Assembly (NCBI GenBank): GCA_947500435.1
Contig: CANMRV010000004.1
Coordinates: 248,001-312,000, forward strand
Origin: an uncultured Flavobacteriaceae bacterium
GTDB taxonomy: Bacteria; Bacteroidota; Bacteroidia; Flavobacteriales; Flavobacteriaceae
Direction of reading: 5' to 3'
Length of the DNA stretch: 64,000 nt
A model generated the notes under the pieces. The model saw only the letters and a list, made by a program, of their open reading frames with translations. It did no database searches and was not told where the DNA came from. Positions 35,127 to 44,224 of the stretch are shown one piece after another. Made by a program: the position numbers and the translations under genes. Numbering within the stretch: the stretch's first letter is position 1; every line of letters begins with the position of its first letter.

Positions 35127-36251
35127 ATGAATGATTGTAGCACTTCAAGACGCACCCGCTACTTTACCTGGGCTGCCTTCTTTTCTTTTGGCTTTCAGTG
35201 TTTAATTGCCCAAAATTTAGTACGGAATCCGAGTTTTGAAGATTTCGTGCAATGTCCTGATAACTATGGTACTTTTCAAGACGACGTTTTGTTTTGGACA
35301 TGTCCCACAAATGGCAGTACAGATTACTTCAACAGCTGTAGCAAGCAAATGGGCGTTCTTAGAAATTTTGCGGGCGGACAGAAAGCCTTTGATGGAAAAG
35401 GATATTCGGGTTTTTACGCTTTCGGGCCAAAAGATTACCGTGAATATATAGGAGGAGAAATTAAAGAAGAATTACAAAAAGGCAAGAAATACCTGGTTTC
35501 GGCAATGATTAGCCTTTCCGAAAAATCAGCCTACGCAGTTAACGAATTGGGTTTTCTTTTTGGAAGTACTCCTCTGTTTTTAGAAACAACACGAAATATT
35601 ACCCATAGAATAATGGTACAAGAGGGTATTTCAAATTATCAAGGGGTTTCAAATTTCAAATATTTTACTGATAAGGCCGGTTGGATGGAGGTTAAAGGAG
35701 AATATGTCGCGAATGGGACAGAACGCTATTTTACTTTTGGCAATTTTAGGGAAAACCGAAGAACAAGAATGGTGACAACCGATGAAAGTCTTAAAAAGGC
35801 GGCTTATTATTTTGTGGATATGATTTCTATAAGTGAAGCAAATCAACCTTTTAGTTTAGATGAGATTTATGTTTTCGAAGGTTTGAATTTTGATGTTGAC
35901 GGTTTTCAAATAAAAGAAGAATCAAGGGGGGAACTCCAAGATTTGGTAGATTATTTAAAAGAAAACCCTTCTTTAAATATAGCCATTTACGGCCATACCG
36001 ATAATGATGGAAATGAAGATTACAATGTAGATTTATCTGGTAAAAGAGCTAAGTCCGTTGGATTATTCCTAGTGGAGAATGGGTTGTCTCCATTTCGAAT
36101 TGCCTGGAAGGGGTATGGTGATACAAAGCCTTTAATGGCTAATAAAACAGAAACAGGGAGGAAGAAGAACCGACGTGTAGAATTTATAATCTCCAAAAAG
36201 AAACGCGAATTTTATGCTTCTGGCTTGTTTGAGGACGAAGATAATAACTAA
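35127..36251 (+). CDS. OmpA-family protein with N-terminal NPSFE domain, copy 1
   Basis: 374 residues. Signal peptide ending near LIAQN, then LVRNPSFEDFVQCPDNYGTF and WTCPTNGSTDYFNSCS, a Cys-rich domain also found in copy 2. C-terminal OmpA domain about residues 265-365, with LNIAIYGHTDNDGNEDYNVD, LSGKRAKSV, and GRKKNRRVEFII; it binds peptidoglycan. Likely an outer-membrane or periplasmic anchor protein. The N-terminal domain may bind carbohydrate; that is a guess. Confidence 0.85.
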   Translation: MNDCSTSRRTRYFTWAAFFSFGFQCLIAQNLVRNPSFEDFVQCPDNYGTFQDDVLFWTCPTNGSTDYFNSCSKQMGVLRNFAGGQKAFDGKGYSGFYAFGPKDYREYIGGEIKEELQKGKKYLVSAMISLSEKSAYAVNELGFLFGSTPLFLETTRNITHRIMVQEGISNYQGVSNFKYFTDKAGWMEVKGEYVANGTERYFTFGNFRENRRTRMVTTDESLKKAAYYFVDMISISEANQPFSLDEIYVFEGLNFDVDGFQIKEESRGELQDLVDYLKENPSLNIAIYGHTDNDGNEDYNVDLSGKRAKSVGLFLVENGLSPFRIAWKGYGDTKPLMANKTETGRKKNRRVEFIISKKKREFYASGLFEDEDNN

Positions 36252-36375
36252 GGCAACAAGCGATTTAAACCGTACTACAACCAAAAACAGCTACTTCTTG
36301 TCGAACCTATTACTGAATTATAGGTGGCTTGCCTTTTAATTTCCTATTTTTAAGGTAGTTATAACATTTGTCCCG

Positions 36376-37506
36376 ATGTATTCCAATCTTCCAACACAGT
36401 TGGCTTTAATGGCATGTTTGTTTTTTGCAAATACCACTATTGCTCAAAACGTGGTTAAAAACCCAAGTTTTGAAGAGTATGTCAATTGTCCAAAACGACT
36501 CGGTAATTTTGATGCCGATGTGATCAATTGGTCTACTCCTACTGAGGGATCTACCGATTATTTTAATGGATGTAGTAAGGCCATGGGAACTCCCAAAAAC
36601 TTTAACGGTACACAACCTGCTGATTTCGGAAAGGGATATGCGGGATTATACCTGTATGCTCCAAATGATTACCGCGAATATTTGCAGGCTGAGTTATCTG
36701 AACCTTTGGTGAAAGGTGAAAAGTACCAAGTTTCGTTTTATGTTAGTCTAGCAGAAAGGTCTGATTTTGCCATAAAGGAGTTTGGTGTTTTGTTTTCTAA
36801 GGATAGGATGAATGTGCCCGGAAAGAAACCTCTTTCAAAGAAAAAAATGTACCAGCAAAAAGGGAATGACTATAATTTTATGGAAATCGGGTATAGCAAT
36901 TTCTACGCAGATACGAAAGACTGGATTTTAGTGCACACCCAATTCACGGCAAAAGGAACCGAACGGTTTCTCACCATGGGTAATTTTAAAAGCAACGCGA
37001 GAACCAGAATGTTTAAGACCAAGCGAAACGCAAAGCAAGGTGCCTATTACTATATTGATTTGGTGCTGGTTGAGCCGCTATCAAAAATTAAGACGTCGAA
37101 AAACGATATTACCGATTTGAAGTCCACCGAAGAAATATATAGCCTTGATAGAACACATGTTTTCGAGAATCTTTTGTTTGACTTTGACAAATTCAAGCTT
37201 CAGGAAGCATCAAAAAAAGAAATGTTAGCACTTTACAAACATGTGAATACCGACACGACCTTGCATGTTAGTATCTTAGGACATACAGATAGTGTAGGTT
37301 CTGATGGTTACAACCAAAAACTATCTACATTACGCGCACAGGCGGTCGCTGATTATCTACAAAAATTGGGATTATCAAAAGACCGAATTGTTTCAAAAGG
37401 TCATGGCGGAAAAAAACCCGTTGCTACGAATGACAATGAGAACGGTCGTCGCCGGAATCGAAGAGTGGAGTTTGTGATTACCAAACGAAATCTGATAAAC
37501 AAATAA
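36376..37506 (+). CDS. OmpA-family protein with N-terminal NPSFE domain, copy 2
   Basis: 376 residues with the same architecture as copy 1: signal peptide (CLFFANTTIAQ), NVVKNPSFEEYVNCPKRLGN, WSTPTEGSTDYFNGCS, a middle beta region and a C-terminal OmpA domain (SILGHTDSVGSDGYNQKLST, GKKPVATNDNENGRRRNRRV). 124 bp downstream of copy 1, so a tandem duplication. Extracellular or periplasmic. Confidence 0.85.
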   Translation: MYSNLPTQLALMACLFFANTTIAQNVVKNPSFEEYVNCPKRLGNFDADVINWSTPTEGSTDYFNGCSKAMGTPKNFNGTQPADFGKGYAGLYLYAPNDYREYLQAELSEPLVKGEKYQVSFYVSLAERSDFAIKEFGVLFSKDRMNVPGKKPLSKKKMYQQKGNDYNFMEIGYSNFYADTKDWILVHTQFTAKGTERFLTMGNFKSNARTRMFKTKRNAKQGAYYYIDLVLVEPLSKIKTSKNDITDLKSTEEIYSLDRTHVFENLLFDFDKFKLQEASKKEMLALYKHVNTDTTLHVSILGHTDSVGSDGYNQKLSTLRAQAVADYLQKLGLSKDRIVSKGHGGKKPVATNDNENGRRRNRRVEFVITKRNLINK

Positions 37507-37600
37507 AAGGGTTTTAAATTAGATGCAAATGGGTCCCTTCCAAAGATTTAGTTTTTAAGTAACTATTTAATTAAAAGCACATTAAGCTAATAAAATGGTA

Positions 37601-37627
37601 TTGTTGAATATATTGGCACTATCTTTG
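37601..37627 (+). promoter_or_regulatory. Promoter of the cold-shock gene
   Basis: TATCTTTG at 37620-37627 is an exact -7 box. TTG at 37601-37603 is spaced 16 bp, slightly short of 17-23. The coding start is at 37662, giving a leader of about 30 nt. Confidence 0.65.
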
Positions 37628-37661
37628 CCTTAGATTAAATAATTAATTTAAATTTTAAGTA

Positions 37662-37853
37662 ATGAGTAAAGGAACAGTAAAATTCTTCAATGACACTAAA
37701 GGTTTTGGTTTTATCACTGAAGAAGGCGTAGACAAAGATCATTTTGTACACGTATCCGGATTGGTAGACGAAATTCGTGAAGGCGATGAAGTTGAATTCG
37801 ATCTACAAGAAGGTAAAAAAGGATTAAATGCAGTAAACGTTAAAGTAATTTAA
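37662..37853 (+). CDS. Cold-shock protein (CspA family)
   Basis: 63 residues. RNP1 KGFGFIT and RNP2 DHFVHVS nucleic-acid-binding motifs, with DHFVH in place of the usual DVFVH. A single-stranded nucleic acid chaperone. Followed by a strong terminator, so it is monocistronic. Confidence 0.95.
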   Translation: MSKGTVKFFNDTKGFGFITEEGVDKDHFVHVSGLVDEIREGDEVEFDLQEGKKGLNAVNVKVI

Positions 37854-37883
37854 TATATACTTCTTAGTTTTTTTAAGACACAG

Positions 37884-37913
37884 AGCCCTGACCAATCGGT
37901 CGGGGCTTTTTTA
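37884..37913 (+). terminator. Terminator of the cold-shock gene
   Basis: agccctgacc (37884-37893) pairs with ggtcggggct (37898-37907) around a 4-nt loop with one G-T pair, then TTTTTT. Confidence 0.9.
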
Positions 37914-38016
37914 TGTAATTTAGTGTCACTTCTAACCGTCAAAGCCTCCAACTATCCAAGAGTCGAAACGTTTTATAGGTATTAATCCTGCTAAAAGTCC
38001 CTTCTTTTATGGTTAT

Positions 38017-39258
38017 GTGGTACTGTTGATTGGAACTATAGGCGTCTACTGCAGTATTCCTGGTCAAACCATCGGTGTTTCTGTTTTTACAGATCCAGTC
38101 AAAGATGCATTGGGGCTTTCGAGAAACCAGTTCAGCAATGCGTATATGATTGGAACAATTGCTAGCTCATTGATTATTGGAAGAGCTGGTGTTTGGTTTG
38201 ATAAATATGGAGCTCGGTATGTAGCCTTTTTTGCAGCTTTGGTTTTGGCAATCGCTCTTTTTTTATGCTCATGGTCTGCTCGAATGAGCGAATTTATCAA
38301 GGAGTTGCTTAATCAAGATACTTGGGCAATCCCCTTTGTTATTATGACCTTTTTATTCTTTTTGTTGCGTTTCGCAGGTCAGGGTGTTTTGACCATGGCA
38401 TCTCGAAATGTCATTATGATTTGGTTTGATAAGAATAGAGGAAAGGTAAACGCCTTTAGCAGTGTTGCATTATCCTTCGGATTCTCCTCTTCACCCATCT
38501 GGGTAGATGCCCTTATCGAAAGCAGCGGTTGGCAAGGAGCATGGCAATATTTAGGATGGGGATTATTAGTAATGAGCATATTTATTTTTTTCCTTTATAA
38601 GGATAAACCAGAAAAATATGGACTTCTGCCCGACGGTGTTAAAGAGATAGTAGAAACAGAGGAAAAAACAGCCATCAACCGGAAGCAGTTCACATTAAAG
38701 GAAGCTACAAAGACCCGTGCCTTTTGGATGTACGGAATGATTTTAGCTTTTAATAGTTTCTTTATAACAGGGTTGACCTTTCACATCGTTTCCATATTTG
38801 CCAGTGAAGGCTTTCCAAAAGAGGACGCAATTTCCATCTTTTTACCAGCTTCGGTAGTTGCCGTTTCGATTTCGACCATTGCGAACTTTTTGAGCGATTT
38901 TCTACAATTGCGACTGTATTTGTATCTGATGATAACGGGTGGAATCGTTGCTTCAATAGGGTTTTTATATTTACCTACAGCTGCCGGAATCCCTTTGTTA
39001 GTGGCAGGTTTTGGAATAATGAGCGGGTTCTTCGCCGTATTGAATACAATTGCTTGGCCTCGTTTTTATGGTCGTAACCATTTAGGGGCGATTACCGGAA
39101 AAGTCATGTCATTCTTAATCTTGGCAAGTGCCTTGGCACCCAGTATTTTTAGTCTTTGCTTCACTACTTTTGGTTCGTATCAACTATTAGGTTGGTTAGG
39201 ATTGGCGTTTTTGGTCTTTCTTGTTTTTGGGTCTTTGAAGGCTCGGAATCCGCAGTGA
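38017..39258 (+). CDS. Major facilitator superfamily transporter
   Basis: 413 residues from the GTG at 38017. About 12 helices; a RAGVWFDKYGARYVA loop is the classic MFS motif-A variant, followed by a central charged loop (KDKPEKYGLLPDGVKEI). The GTG would cut the first helix short. The frame is open upstream to about 37936, encoding KSPFFYGY just before VVLLIGTIGV, the usual N-terminus of this subgroup, but without ATG, GTG or TTG. The real start may be a rare codon or lie in an altered region. Substrate unknown; resembles oxalate/formate-type or monocarboxylate transporters. Confidence 0.85.
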   Translation: MVLLIGTIGVYCSIPGQTIGVSVFTDPVKDALGLSRNQFSNAYMIGTIASSLIIGRAGVWFDKYGARYVAFFAALVLAIALFLCSWSARMSEFIKELLNQDTWAIPFVIMTFLFFLLRFAGQGVLTMASRNVIMIWFDKNRGKVNAFSSVALSFGFSSSPIWVDALIESSGWQGAWQYLGWGLLVMSIFIFFLYKDKPEKYGLLPDGVKEIVETEEKTAINRKQFTLKEATKTRAFWMYGMILAFNSFFITGLTFHIVSIFASEGFPKEDAISIFLPASVVAVSISTIANFLSDFLQLRLYLYLMITGGIVASIGFLYLPTAAGIPLLVAGFGIMSGFFAVLNTIAWPRFYGRNHLGAITGKVMSFLILASALAPSIFSLCFTTFGSYQLLGWLGLAFLVFLVFGSLKARNPQ

Positions 39259-39263
39259 TGGTC

Positions 39264-40499
39264 TTATTTTGACCTAATCCTATCCAGTAAGCTCTGGGCC
39301 TCAATATTATCTTTATCCATTTTCAGGGCTTTCTCAAGATATGTAACGGCATTGTCTTGTTCTTTTTCATAGAAATAGCTTCTGCCCAACAAGTAGCTCA
39401 AATAAGAGGAATCAATATTTTTGTTCATAAGTTCTTTAGCTAACTCAATGGCTTCCAATTCTCGTCCAAGGTTACTTAACATACCTATAGCACTTGCCCA
39501 ATCTTTTGTATTAAATGAATCGGGCTGAATTACAGACTTCATTTCTGGGTGATTATGTAAAAAATAGAAAGCAGGAAGATTAACTACCCAATTCGGGTTT
39601 TCTCCGAGTCCTTTTTTTATCCATTGAACTGCGGCATCATCATTACCTATTATAACATTAGCACCTGCGATTTTGGAGTACATTCCAGTCCAGCCATCCA
39701 GCATAGATTCCGCCTCAGTCAATTTTTGCTTCGCTCTCTTTGAATTCCCTTCTCTAATGGCGTAAAGCGCTTGATTTAAACGAATTCGTCCATAATGATA
39801 GTCCATTAAGGTTTGTAATTCTTCTATCGGTTTCTTGGAATTATCAACACGAAGATCAATTTGATTGTACCATTCGTTGTTGGTACCTTTTACCACAACC
39901 GCGGCCGATTGTTTTCCTGAAATTTGCCCACCTGCATTTTGCCCTGCTACAAGACTTTTCAAAAGTCGCTGGGCTAATGTTCCTTTGGAATTTTCATACG
40001 TTTTTGACATTTCGGAAAGCACGTCGTCAGCCAGCTGATTACCCATAACAACATAGTTTTCTCCCAAAAGCTCCGATGCATTTCCGTTCCAATATTTTAA
40101 AGATTTACCTGTAAAAGCATAAACCTTACCGTTTGCATCTATTCCTGAAATTTGCCTATAATTCGACCCATTATCGTTCTCCTTAACTTCCGTTATTGCT
40201 TGCTCTATGGATTTACCTTCTTTGAGCTTTTCAAATCCCTCCAGAGCATATCTTGGTTCAGTTTCCGCAATAACCGTGAACGCACCAAGTTCGGGTTGAA
40301 TATAAATTGTTGAATTCCCGACATAGATGTTGTTTGTTGCTACTGCTATTCCCCATTCTTTAGCGTTTTCGTCGTAGGCAAGAATAGAGAAAGTTGAGTT
40401 GATATTTCTTTCGGTTAATAGGCTTGGTAAGTTTTGTCCATAACTTGATAGGGTAGAAATTAGTAAGGTTATTAGTAAAAGAGTGATGTGATTTTTCAT
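39264..40499 (-). CDS. DUF1028 (Ntn-hydrolase-like) secreted protein with TPR tail
   Basis: 411 residues with signal peptide (LLISTLSSYGQ). The DUF1028 domain at about residues 33-235 shows FSILAYDENAKEWGIAVAT, TVIAETEPRYALEGFEKLKE, YVVMGNQLADDVL and GGQISGKQSAAVVV. The C-terminal part has TPR repeats (YLLGRSYFYEKEQDNAVTYL). DUF1028 is structurally an Ntn-type hydrolase, reaction not established. Single gene, convergent with the transporter at a distance of 5 bp. Confidence 0.8.
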   Translation of the reverse strand: MKNHITLLLITLLISTLSSYGQNLPSLLTERNINSTFSILAYDENAKEWGIAVATNNIYVGNSTIYIQPELGAFTVIAETEPRYALEGFEKLKEGKSIEQAITEVKENDNGSNYRQISGIDANGKVYAFTGKSLKYWNGNASELLGENYVVMGNQLADDVLSEMSKTYENSKGTLAQRLLKSLVAGQNAGGQISGKQSAAVVVKGTNNEWYNQIDLRVDNSKKPIEELQTLMDYHYGRIRLNQALYAIREGNSKRAKQKLTEAESMLDGWTGMYSKIAGANVIIGNDDAAVQWIKKGLGENPNWVVNLPAFYFLHNHPEMKSVIQPDSFNTKDWASAIGMLSNLGRELEAIELAKELMNKNIDSSYLSYLLGRSYFYEKEQDNAVTYLEKALKMDKDNIEAQSLLDRIRSK

Positions 40500-40575
40500 T
40501 GGATTGCTAGTTTTTTGATTGATGAATAGTTTATTTCGATTGTGCTACGAATGATAGTGAAGTGTGTAGCACAAG

Positions 40576-40785
40576 CTAATCTTCTGGAGCATATTCTAAA
40601 ATATCGCCAGGCTGGCATTCCAGAACTTCGCAGATGGCCTGCAAGGTGCTAAATCGCACAGCTTTTGCTTTACCTTTTTTTAAGATGGAAAGGTTCGACA
40701 TAGTAATACCCACTTTTTCGGAAAGTTCGGTTAGGGACATCTTTCGTCTCGCAAGCATTACATCAAGATTTACGATAATAGGCAT
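40576..40785 (-). CDS. XRE-family HTH regulator (YozG-like)
   Basis: 69 residues containing one HTH: MLARRKMSLTELSEKVGIT, MSNLSILKKGKAKAVRFSTL and QAICEVLECQPGDILEY. It starts 9 bp after the DUF2975 gene. DUF2975/XRE pairs of this size are very common in Bacteroidota and Firmicutes, the membrane protein and the repressor-like regulator working together. Probably autoregulates. Confidence 0.9.
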   Translation of the reverse strand: MPIIVNLDVMLARRKMSLTELSEKVGITMSNLSILKKGKAKAVRFSTLQAICEVLECQPGDILEYAPED

Positions 40786-40794
40786 GTATAGCTT

Positions 40795-41439
40795 CTAAAT
40801 GGTTAAATCGTTTTCTTCTTTCAATTGAGCACCAAGTCGGAATGCCTCGGCAATGATAAGAAGAAAAAGAAAAAGGAAAATATATTTCCAATTGGCAAAA
40901 GTATATGGGTTAAAATCATAAAATTCCAGACCAGGAAGTTCTATTTTTTCTCTGAGATAGTTGGAGGATACAATAATGTTTATTTTCTCTATGAGAAGTA
41001 TTGCAATATTTAGCAGGGCGATATTGCGCAAACGAATCGCATTTTTGTTAACCAGAAAGCTGCCATTTTGAGCATCTTTAAGCATTTTGATTATTAAATA
41101 AATCAATAAAAGAACAAATGCATAATGTAATACGAATCCAATTGAATGAATATAGAATATTTTTAATGGGAGCCCGAAAGCTCGGAAGGTACCGGTGGCC
41201 ACAGGAATATCAAACATATATTCATAATCGGTATGTGATAATGTCAGAAGACCTTTGTCCGTTGGGCTAAATACTACAGGTAAGAAGACACCTTTTCTTT
41301 CCCCAAACAATAGTGCTGGCCCCAAATGGTAGATTAAGAACAATCCTAAATGGAAAACATTCCATAAAAACATACCTATAAGTGAGTAGCGAAGGAATAT
41401 GATTAAAGCTTTTGCGGAAATTGAAGTTCGATTTTTCAT
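40795..41439 (-). CDS. DUF2975 membrane protein
   Basis: 214 residues from the ATG at 41439 (a second ATG at 41451 is possible; the longest frame reads through the repeats upstream). Four helices, such as IFLRYSLIGMFLWNVFHLGL and IHSIGFVLHYAFVLLLIYLI, and a pore-like N-terminus, as in DUF2975. Partner of the XRE gene. Function unknown; stress or membrane sensing often suggested. Confidence 0.8.
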   Translation of the reverse strand: MKNRTSISAKALIIFLRYSLIGMFLWNVFHLGLFLIYHLGPALLFGERKGVFLPVVFSPTDKGLLTLSHTDYEYMFDIPVATGTFRAFGLPLKIFYIHSIGFVLHYAFVLLLIYLIIKMLKDAQNGSFLVNKNAIRLRNIALLNIAILLIEKINIIVSSNYLREKIELPGLEFYDFNPYTFANWKYIFLFLFLLIIAEAFRLGAQLKEENDLTI

Positions 41440-41458
41440 AGAATTGACCATAATATTG

Positions 41459-41512
41459 TTGTAAATAAACAAATAATTATTGATAAACAATAAAAAATAA
41501 TTGTAAAACAAT
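41459..41512. promoter_or_regulatory. Repeated ATTG-n5-CAAT inverted repeats upstream of DUF2975/XRE
   Basis: attgataaacaat (41479-41491) and attgtaaaacaat (41500-41512) have identical ATTG/CAAT arms and are 21 bp apart, two helical turns. A third weaker copy, ttgtaaataaacaa, is at 41459-41472. They stand directly upstream of the DUF2975/XRE unit, so are likely operators for the XRE protein. Confidence 0.5.
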
Positions 41513-41609
41513 ATTTTAATTTGAATTTAGAACATTTTGCTTCATAAAAACAACTACTGCGTCCGTAGTATATTAAATCCTCGTAACTTGCAGAAAACCA
41601 ACTATAAAA

Positions 41610-42371
41610 ATGGACTTAAATCTAGCAGTACTAATTGATGGCGATAACATTCCTTCGGCCTATGTAAAAGAAATGATGGAAGAAATTGCCAAATACGGTA
41701 ATCCGACTATCAAACGTATTTATGGCGATTGGACGAATCCACGTCTCAACAAATGGAAAACGGTGTTGCTTGAGAATGCCATTACTCCCATACAACAGTA
41801 CGGCTACACCCAAGGAAAAAATGCAACGGATTCCGCGATGATTATCGATGCGATGGATATTCTTTATACAGGTAAAGTCAATGGTTTCTGTTTGGTGAGT
41901 AGTGATAGTGATTTTACTAGACTGGCAACCCGACTTCGAGAAGCGGGCATGCAGGTCTTTGGTATTGGTGAAAAGAAGACTCCAGATCCCTTTATTGTTG
42001 CTTGTGATAAATTCATCTATATCGAAATTCTTAAGAACCAAAGGCAAGATGATGCTGCCGACGCTGATGAAGAAAAATCAAAAGAAAAGACCGAATTCGA
42101 TAAAATTACTTCTAAGCAATTACGCTTGATTGCAACAACAATAGGTGATTTAGCCGATGATGATGGCTGGGCCTTTTTAGGCGATGTTGGTAGTTTGTTG
42201 CAAAAGAAACAACCTAATTTTGATTCCCGTAATTATGGTTTTCAAAAGCTTACTCCGTTATTCCAATCCCTAAAAGCAATAGAAGTAGAACGACGCCAAG
42301 ACTCTCGAGGCCATAAAAAGTTGGTCTATGTAAAGATGAAGGAACAGAAGCGTTCAAGGAAAAGCAAATAA
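41610..42371 (+). CDS. NYN-domain protein with C-terminal OST-HTH/LOTUS-like domain
   Basis: 253 residues. The NYN (PIN-like) domain covers 1-150 with acidic site residues in LIDGDNIPS, DSAMIIDAMD and VSSDSDFTRLATRL. The C-terminal region (FDKITSKQLRLIATTIGDLA, FLGDVGSLLQKKQPNFDSRN) is an OST-HTH RNA-binding domain. Predicted nuclease for RNA, comparable to bacterial LabA/MARF1-like proteins. No antitoxin partner nearby. Confidence 0.85.
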   Translation: MDLNLAVLIDGDNIPSAYVKEMMEEIAKYGNPTIKRIYGDWTNPRLNKWKTVLLENAITPIQQYGYTQGKNATDSAMIIDAMDILYTGKVNGFCLVSSDSDFTRLATRLREAGMQVFGIGEKKTPDPFIVACDKFIYIEILKNQRQDDAADADEEKSKEKTEFDKITSKQLRLIATTIGDLADDDGWAFLGDVGSLLQKKQPNFDSRNYGFQKLTPLFQSLKAIEVERRQDSRGHKKLVYVKMKEQKRSRKSK

Positions 42372-42386
42372 TTTCTAGTTCCAACT

Positions 42387-44222
42387 ATGACAACATCTAA
42401 TGTAAAAAAGGTATTTGTAGCCCTTATTCCAGTTGTATTTCTCCTCATTTCATGCAAAGAAAACAAGAATACTCCCAAAACAAAATTACCGCCCATTGAT
42501 ACTGTTTTTGAATCCTATTACGATTTTAAAAAGGGCGCGAACCCTATAGAGGCTACTAAAGCTGGCTTCAACAGTTACAATGATACGATTGCAAATTATA
42601 TTTCAGATGACTATCAAGAATTGCTGAAGGAGAAGTATCGAGGTTTCTTGAACGAGCTAAATGCCTATGAGGAAAGTATGATGACGGAAGCCCAATGGTT
42701 AAGTCTTCGGGTAATGCGGTGGGACTGTTCTATTAAACTTCAAGGTCTAGAAAACGAATTGGTCACAATGGCTTCTCCCATTTATGATTTGCCGAGTTTT
42801 GAACTTATGCCCTTGCTACAGATACAATCTTTGCACTTGTATGTCGCTCAATTGGGCAGCGGAGGAAGTGTTCAGCCCTTTAAAACAGTAGATGATTATG
42901 ATAATTGGCTGAATCGGTTGGAAGACTATATGACCTTTTTAGATACCTGTATTGAAAAAATGGAAGAGGGGATAGGGGAAAAAGTTGTACTTCCAAAAAC
43001 TATTGTTTTGAAAATGATACCTCAGTTGCAGGAGTTTATAAATGCTCCAATTGAGCAACATTTGTTTGCTTCTCCAATTCGGAGTTTCCCTGAGGACTTT
43101 GGTGAATCGGATAGAGCTAGAATTGAAAAGGCATATAACGACTTTGTATCTAGTTATTTGATTCCAAAGTATAAAACCTTGGACTCTTTTTTAAATGAAA
43201 CCTATCTGCCTGCCAGTCGCGAAACATCGGGACTCTTAGGTTTGCCTAAGGGAAAGGAAACCTATGATTATCTAATAAAACTGCACACCACGACCAATAT
43301 GACCGCGAATGAGATTCACGAGTTGGGTAAAAGCGAAGTGCTGCGGATTCTTGGCGAGATGGAAAAGGTAAAAAATGAAATAGGTTTTAAAGGAGATTTA
43401 AAAGCTTTTTTTAACCATGTCCGTCAGCGCAAAGACCAAATGCCTTTTTCAAAACCAGAAGAAGTAATCGACAACTTCAATAACATTCAAAAACGAATGG
43501 AACCCAAGTTGAGTGAACTTTTTGATATTAAACCAAAAGCAGGTTTTGAAGTAAGACGTACAGAAGCTTTTCGTGAAGCTTCCGCAAGCGCGGAGTATGT
43601 ACCTGGTTCAAAAGATGCCACTAGATCCGGAACCTTTTACATTCCCATTCCTAACATAAAAACTTACAATAAGTTTGCCGATGAAGCTTTGTTTTTACAT
43701 GAAGCGATTCCCGGACATCACTTTCAACTATCACTTCAACAGGAGAATGCAAAACTTCCTGAATTCTTGCACCCTGAGAGTATGGGTGTATTTGTGGAGG
43801 GTTGGGCCCTCTATGCCGAATCTTTAGGAAAGGAACTCGGTTTGTATGAAGACCCTTTTCAATACTTCGGAATGTTGAGTATGGAAATGCACCGTGCCAT
43901 CCGTTTGGTGGTAGATACAGGTATTCATGCAAAAGGCTGGACACGTGAAGAGGCAATTCAATATTCCCTGGATAATGAAGCCGAGTCTGAAGAAGGAATT
44001 ATTGCTGAAATAGAAAGATATATGGCGACTCCCGGTCAGGCTTTATCCTATAAGGTTGGACAATTGAAGATTCGTGAACTCCGTACAAAAGCTGAAAATG
44101 TTTTGGGCGATGCTTTTGATATTAAAGAATTCCACAATCAAGTTTTAAATTCGGGTAGCCTAGCATTGGTATTATTAGAGGAAAAAATCGATGGCTGGAT
44201 TGCTTCCCAACTTGAAAAGTAA
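42387..44222 (+). CDS. DUF885 lipoprotein (putative metallopeptidase)
   Basis: 611 residues. Lipobox VVFLLISCKEN puts Cys at residue 23. The zinc-site motif HEAIPGHHFQLS near residue 435, with EGWALYAESLGKELGLYED following, is typical of DUF885 proteins, thought to be metallopeptidases. It starts 16 bp after the NYN gene and may be cotranscribed. Acts outside the inner membrane. Confidence 0.87.
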   Translation: MTTSNVKKVFVALIPVVFLLISCKENKNTPKTKLPPIDTVFESYYDFKKGANPIEATKAGFNSYNDTIANYISDDYQELLKEKYRGFLNELNAYEESMMTEAQWLSLRVMRWDCSIKLQGLENELVTMASPIYDLPSFELMPLLQIQSLHLYVAQLGSGGSVQPFKTVDDYDNWLNRLEDYMTFLDTCIEKMEEGIGEKVVLPKTIVLKMIPQLQEFINAPIEQHLFASPIRSFPEDFGESDRARIEKAYNDFVSSYLIPKYKTLDSFLNETYLPASRETSGLLGLPKGKETYDYLIKLHTTTNMTANEIHELGKSEVLRILGEMEKVKNEIGFKGDLKAFFNHVRQRKDQMPFSKPEEVIDNFNNIQKRMEPKLSELFDIKPKAGFEVRRTEAFREASASAEYVPGSKDATRSGTFYIPIPNIKTYNKFADEALFLHEAIPGHHFQLSLQQENAKLPEFLHPESMGVFVEGWALYAESLGKELGLYEDPFQYFGMLSMEMHRAIRLVVDTGIHAKGWTREEAIQYSLDNEAESEEGIIAEIERYMATPGQALSYKVGQLKIRELRTKAENVLGDAFDIKEFHNQVLNSGSLALVLLEEKIDGWIASQLEK

Positions 44223-44224
44223 TG

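Noticed and set aside
41610..44222. NYN gene and DUF885 gene as a toxin-antitoxin or defence pair
   Set aside because: The second product is a secreted lipoprotein peptidase, so no functional pairing is credible; adjacency is the only link.
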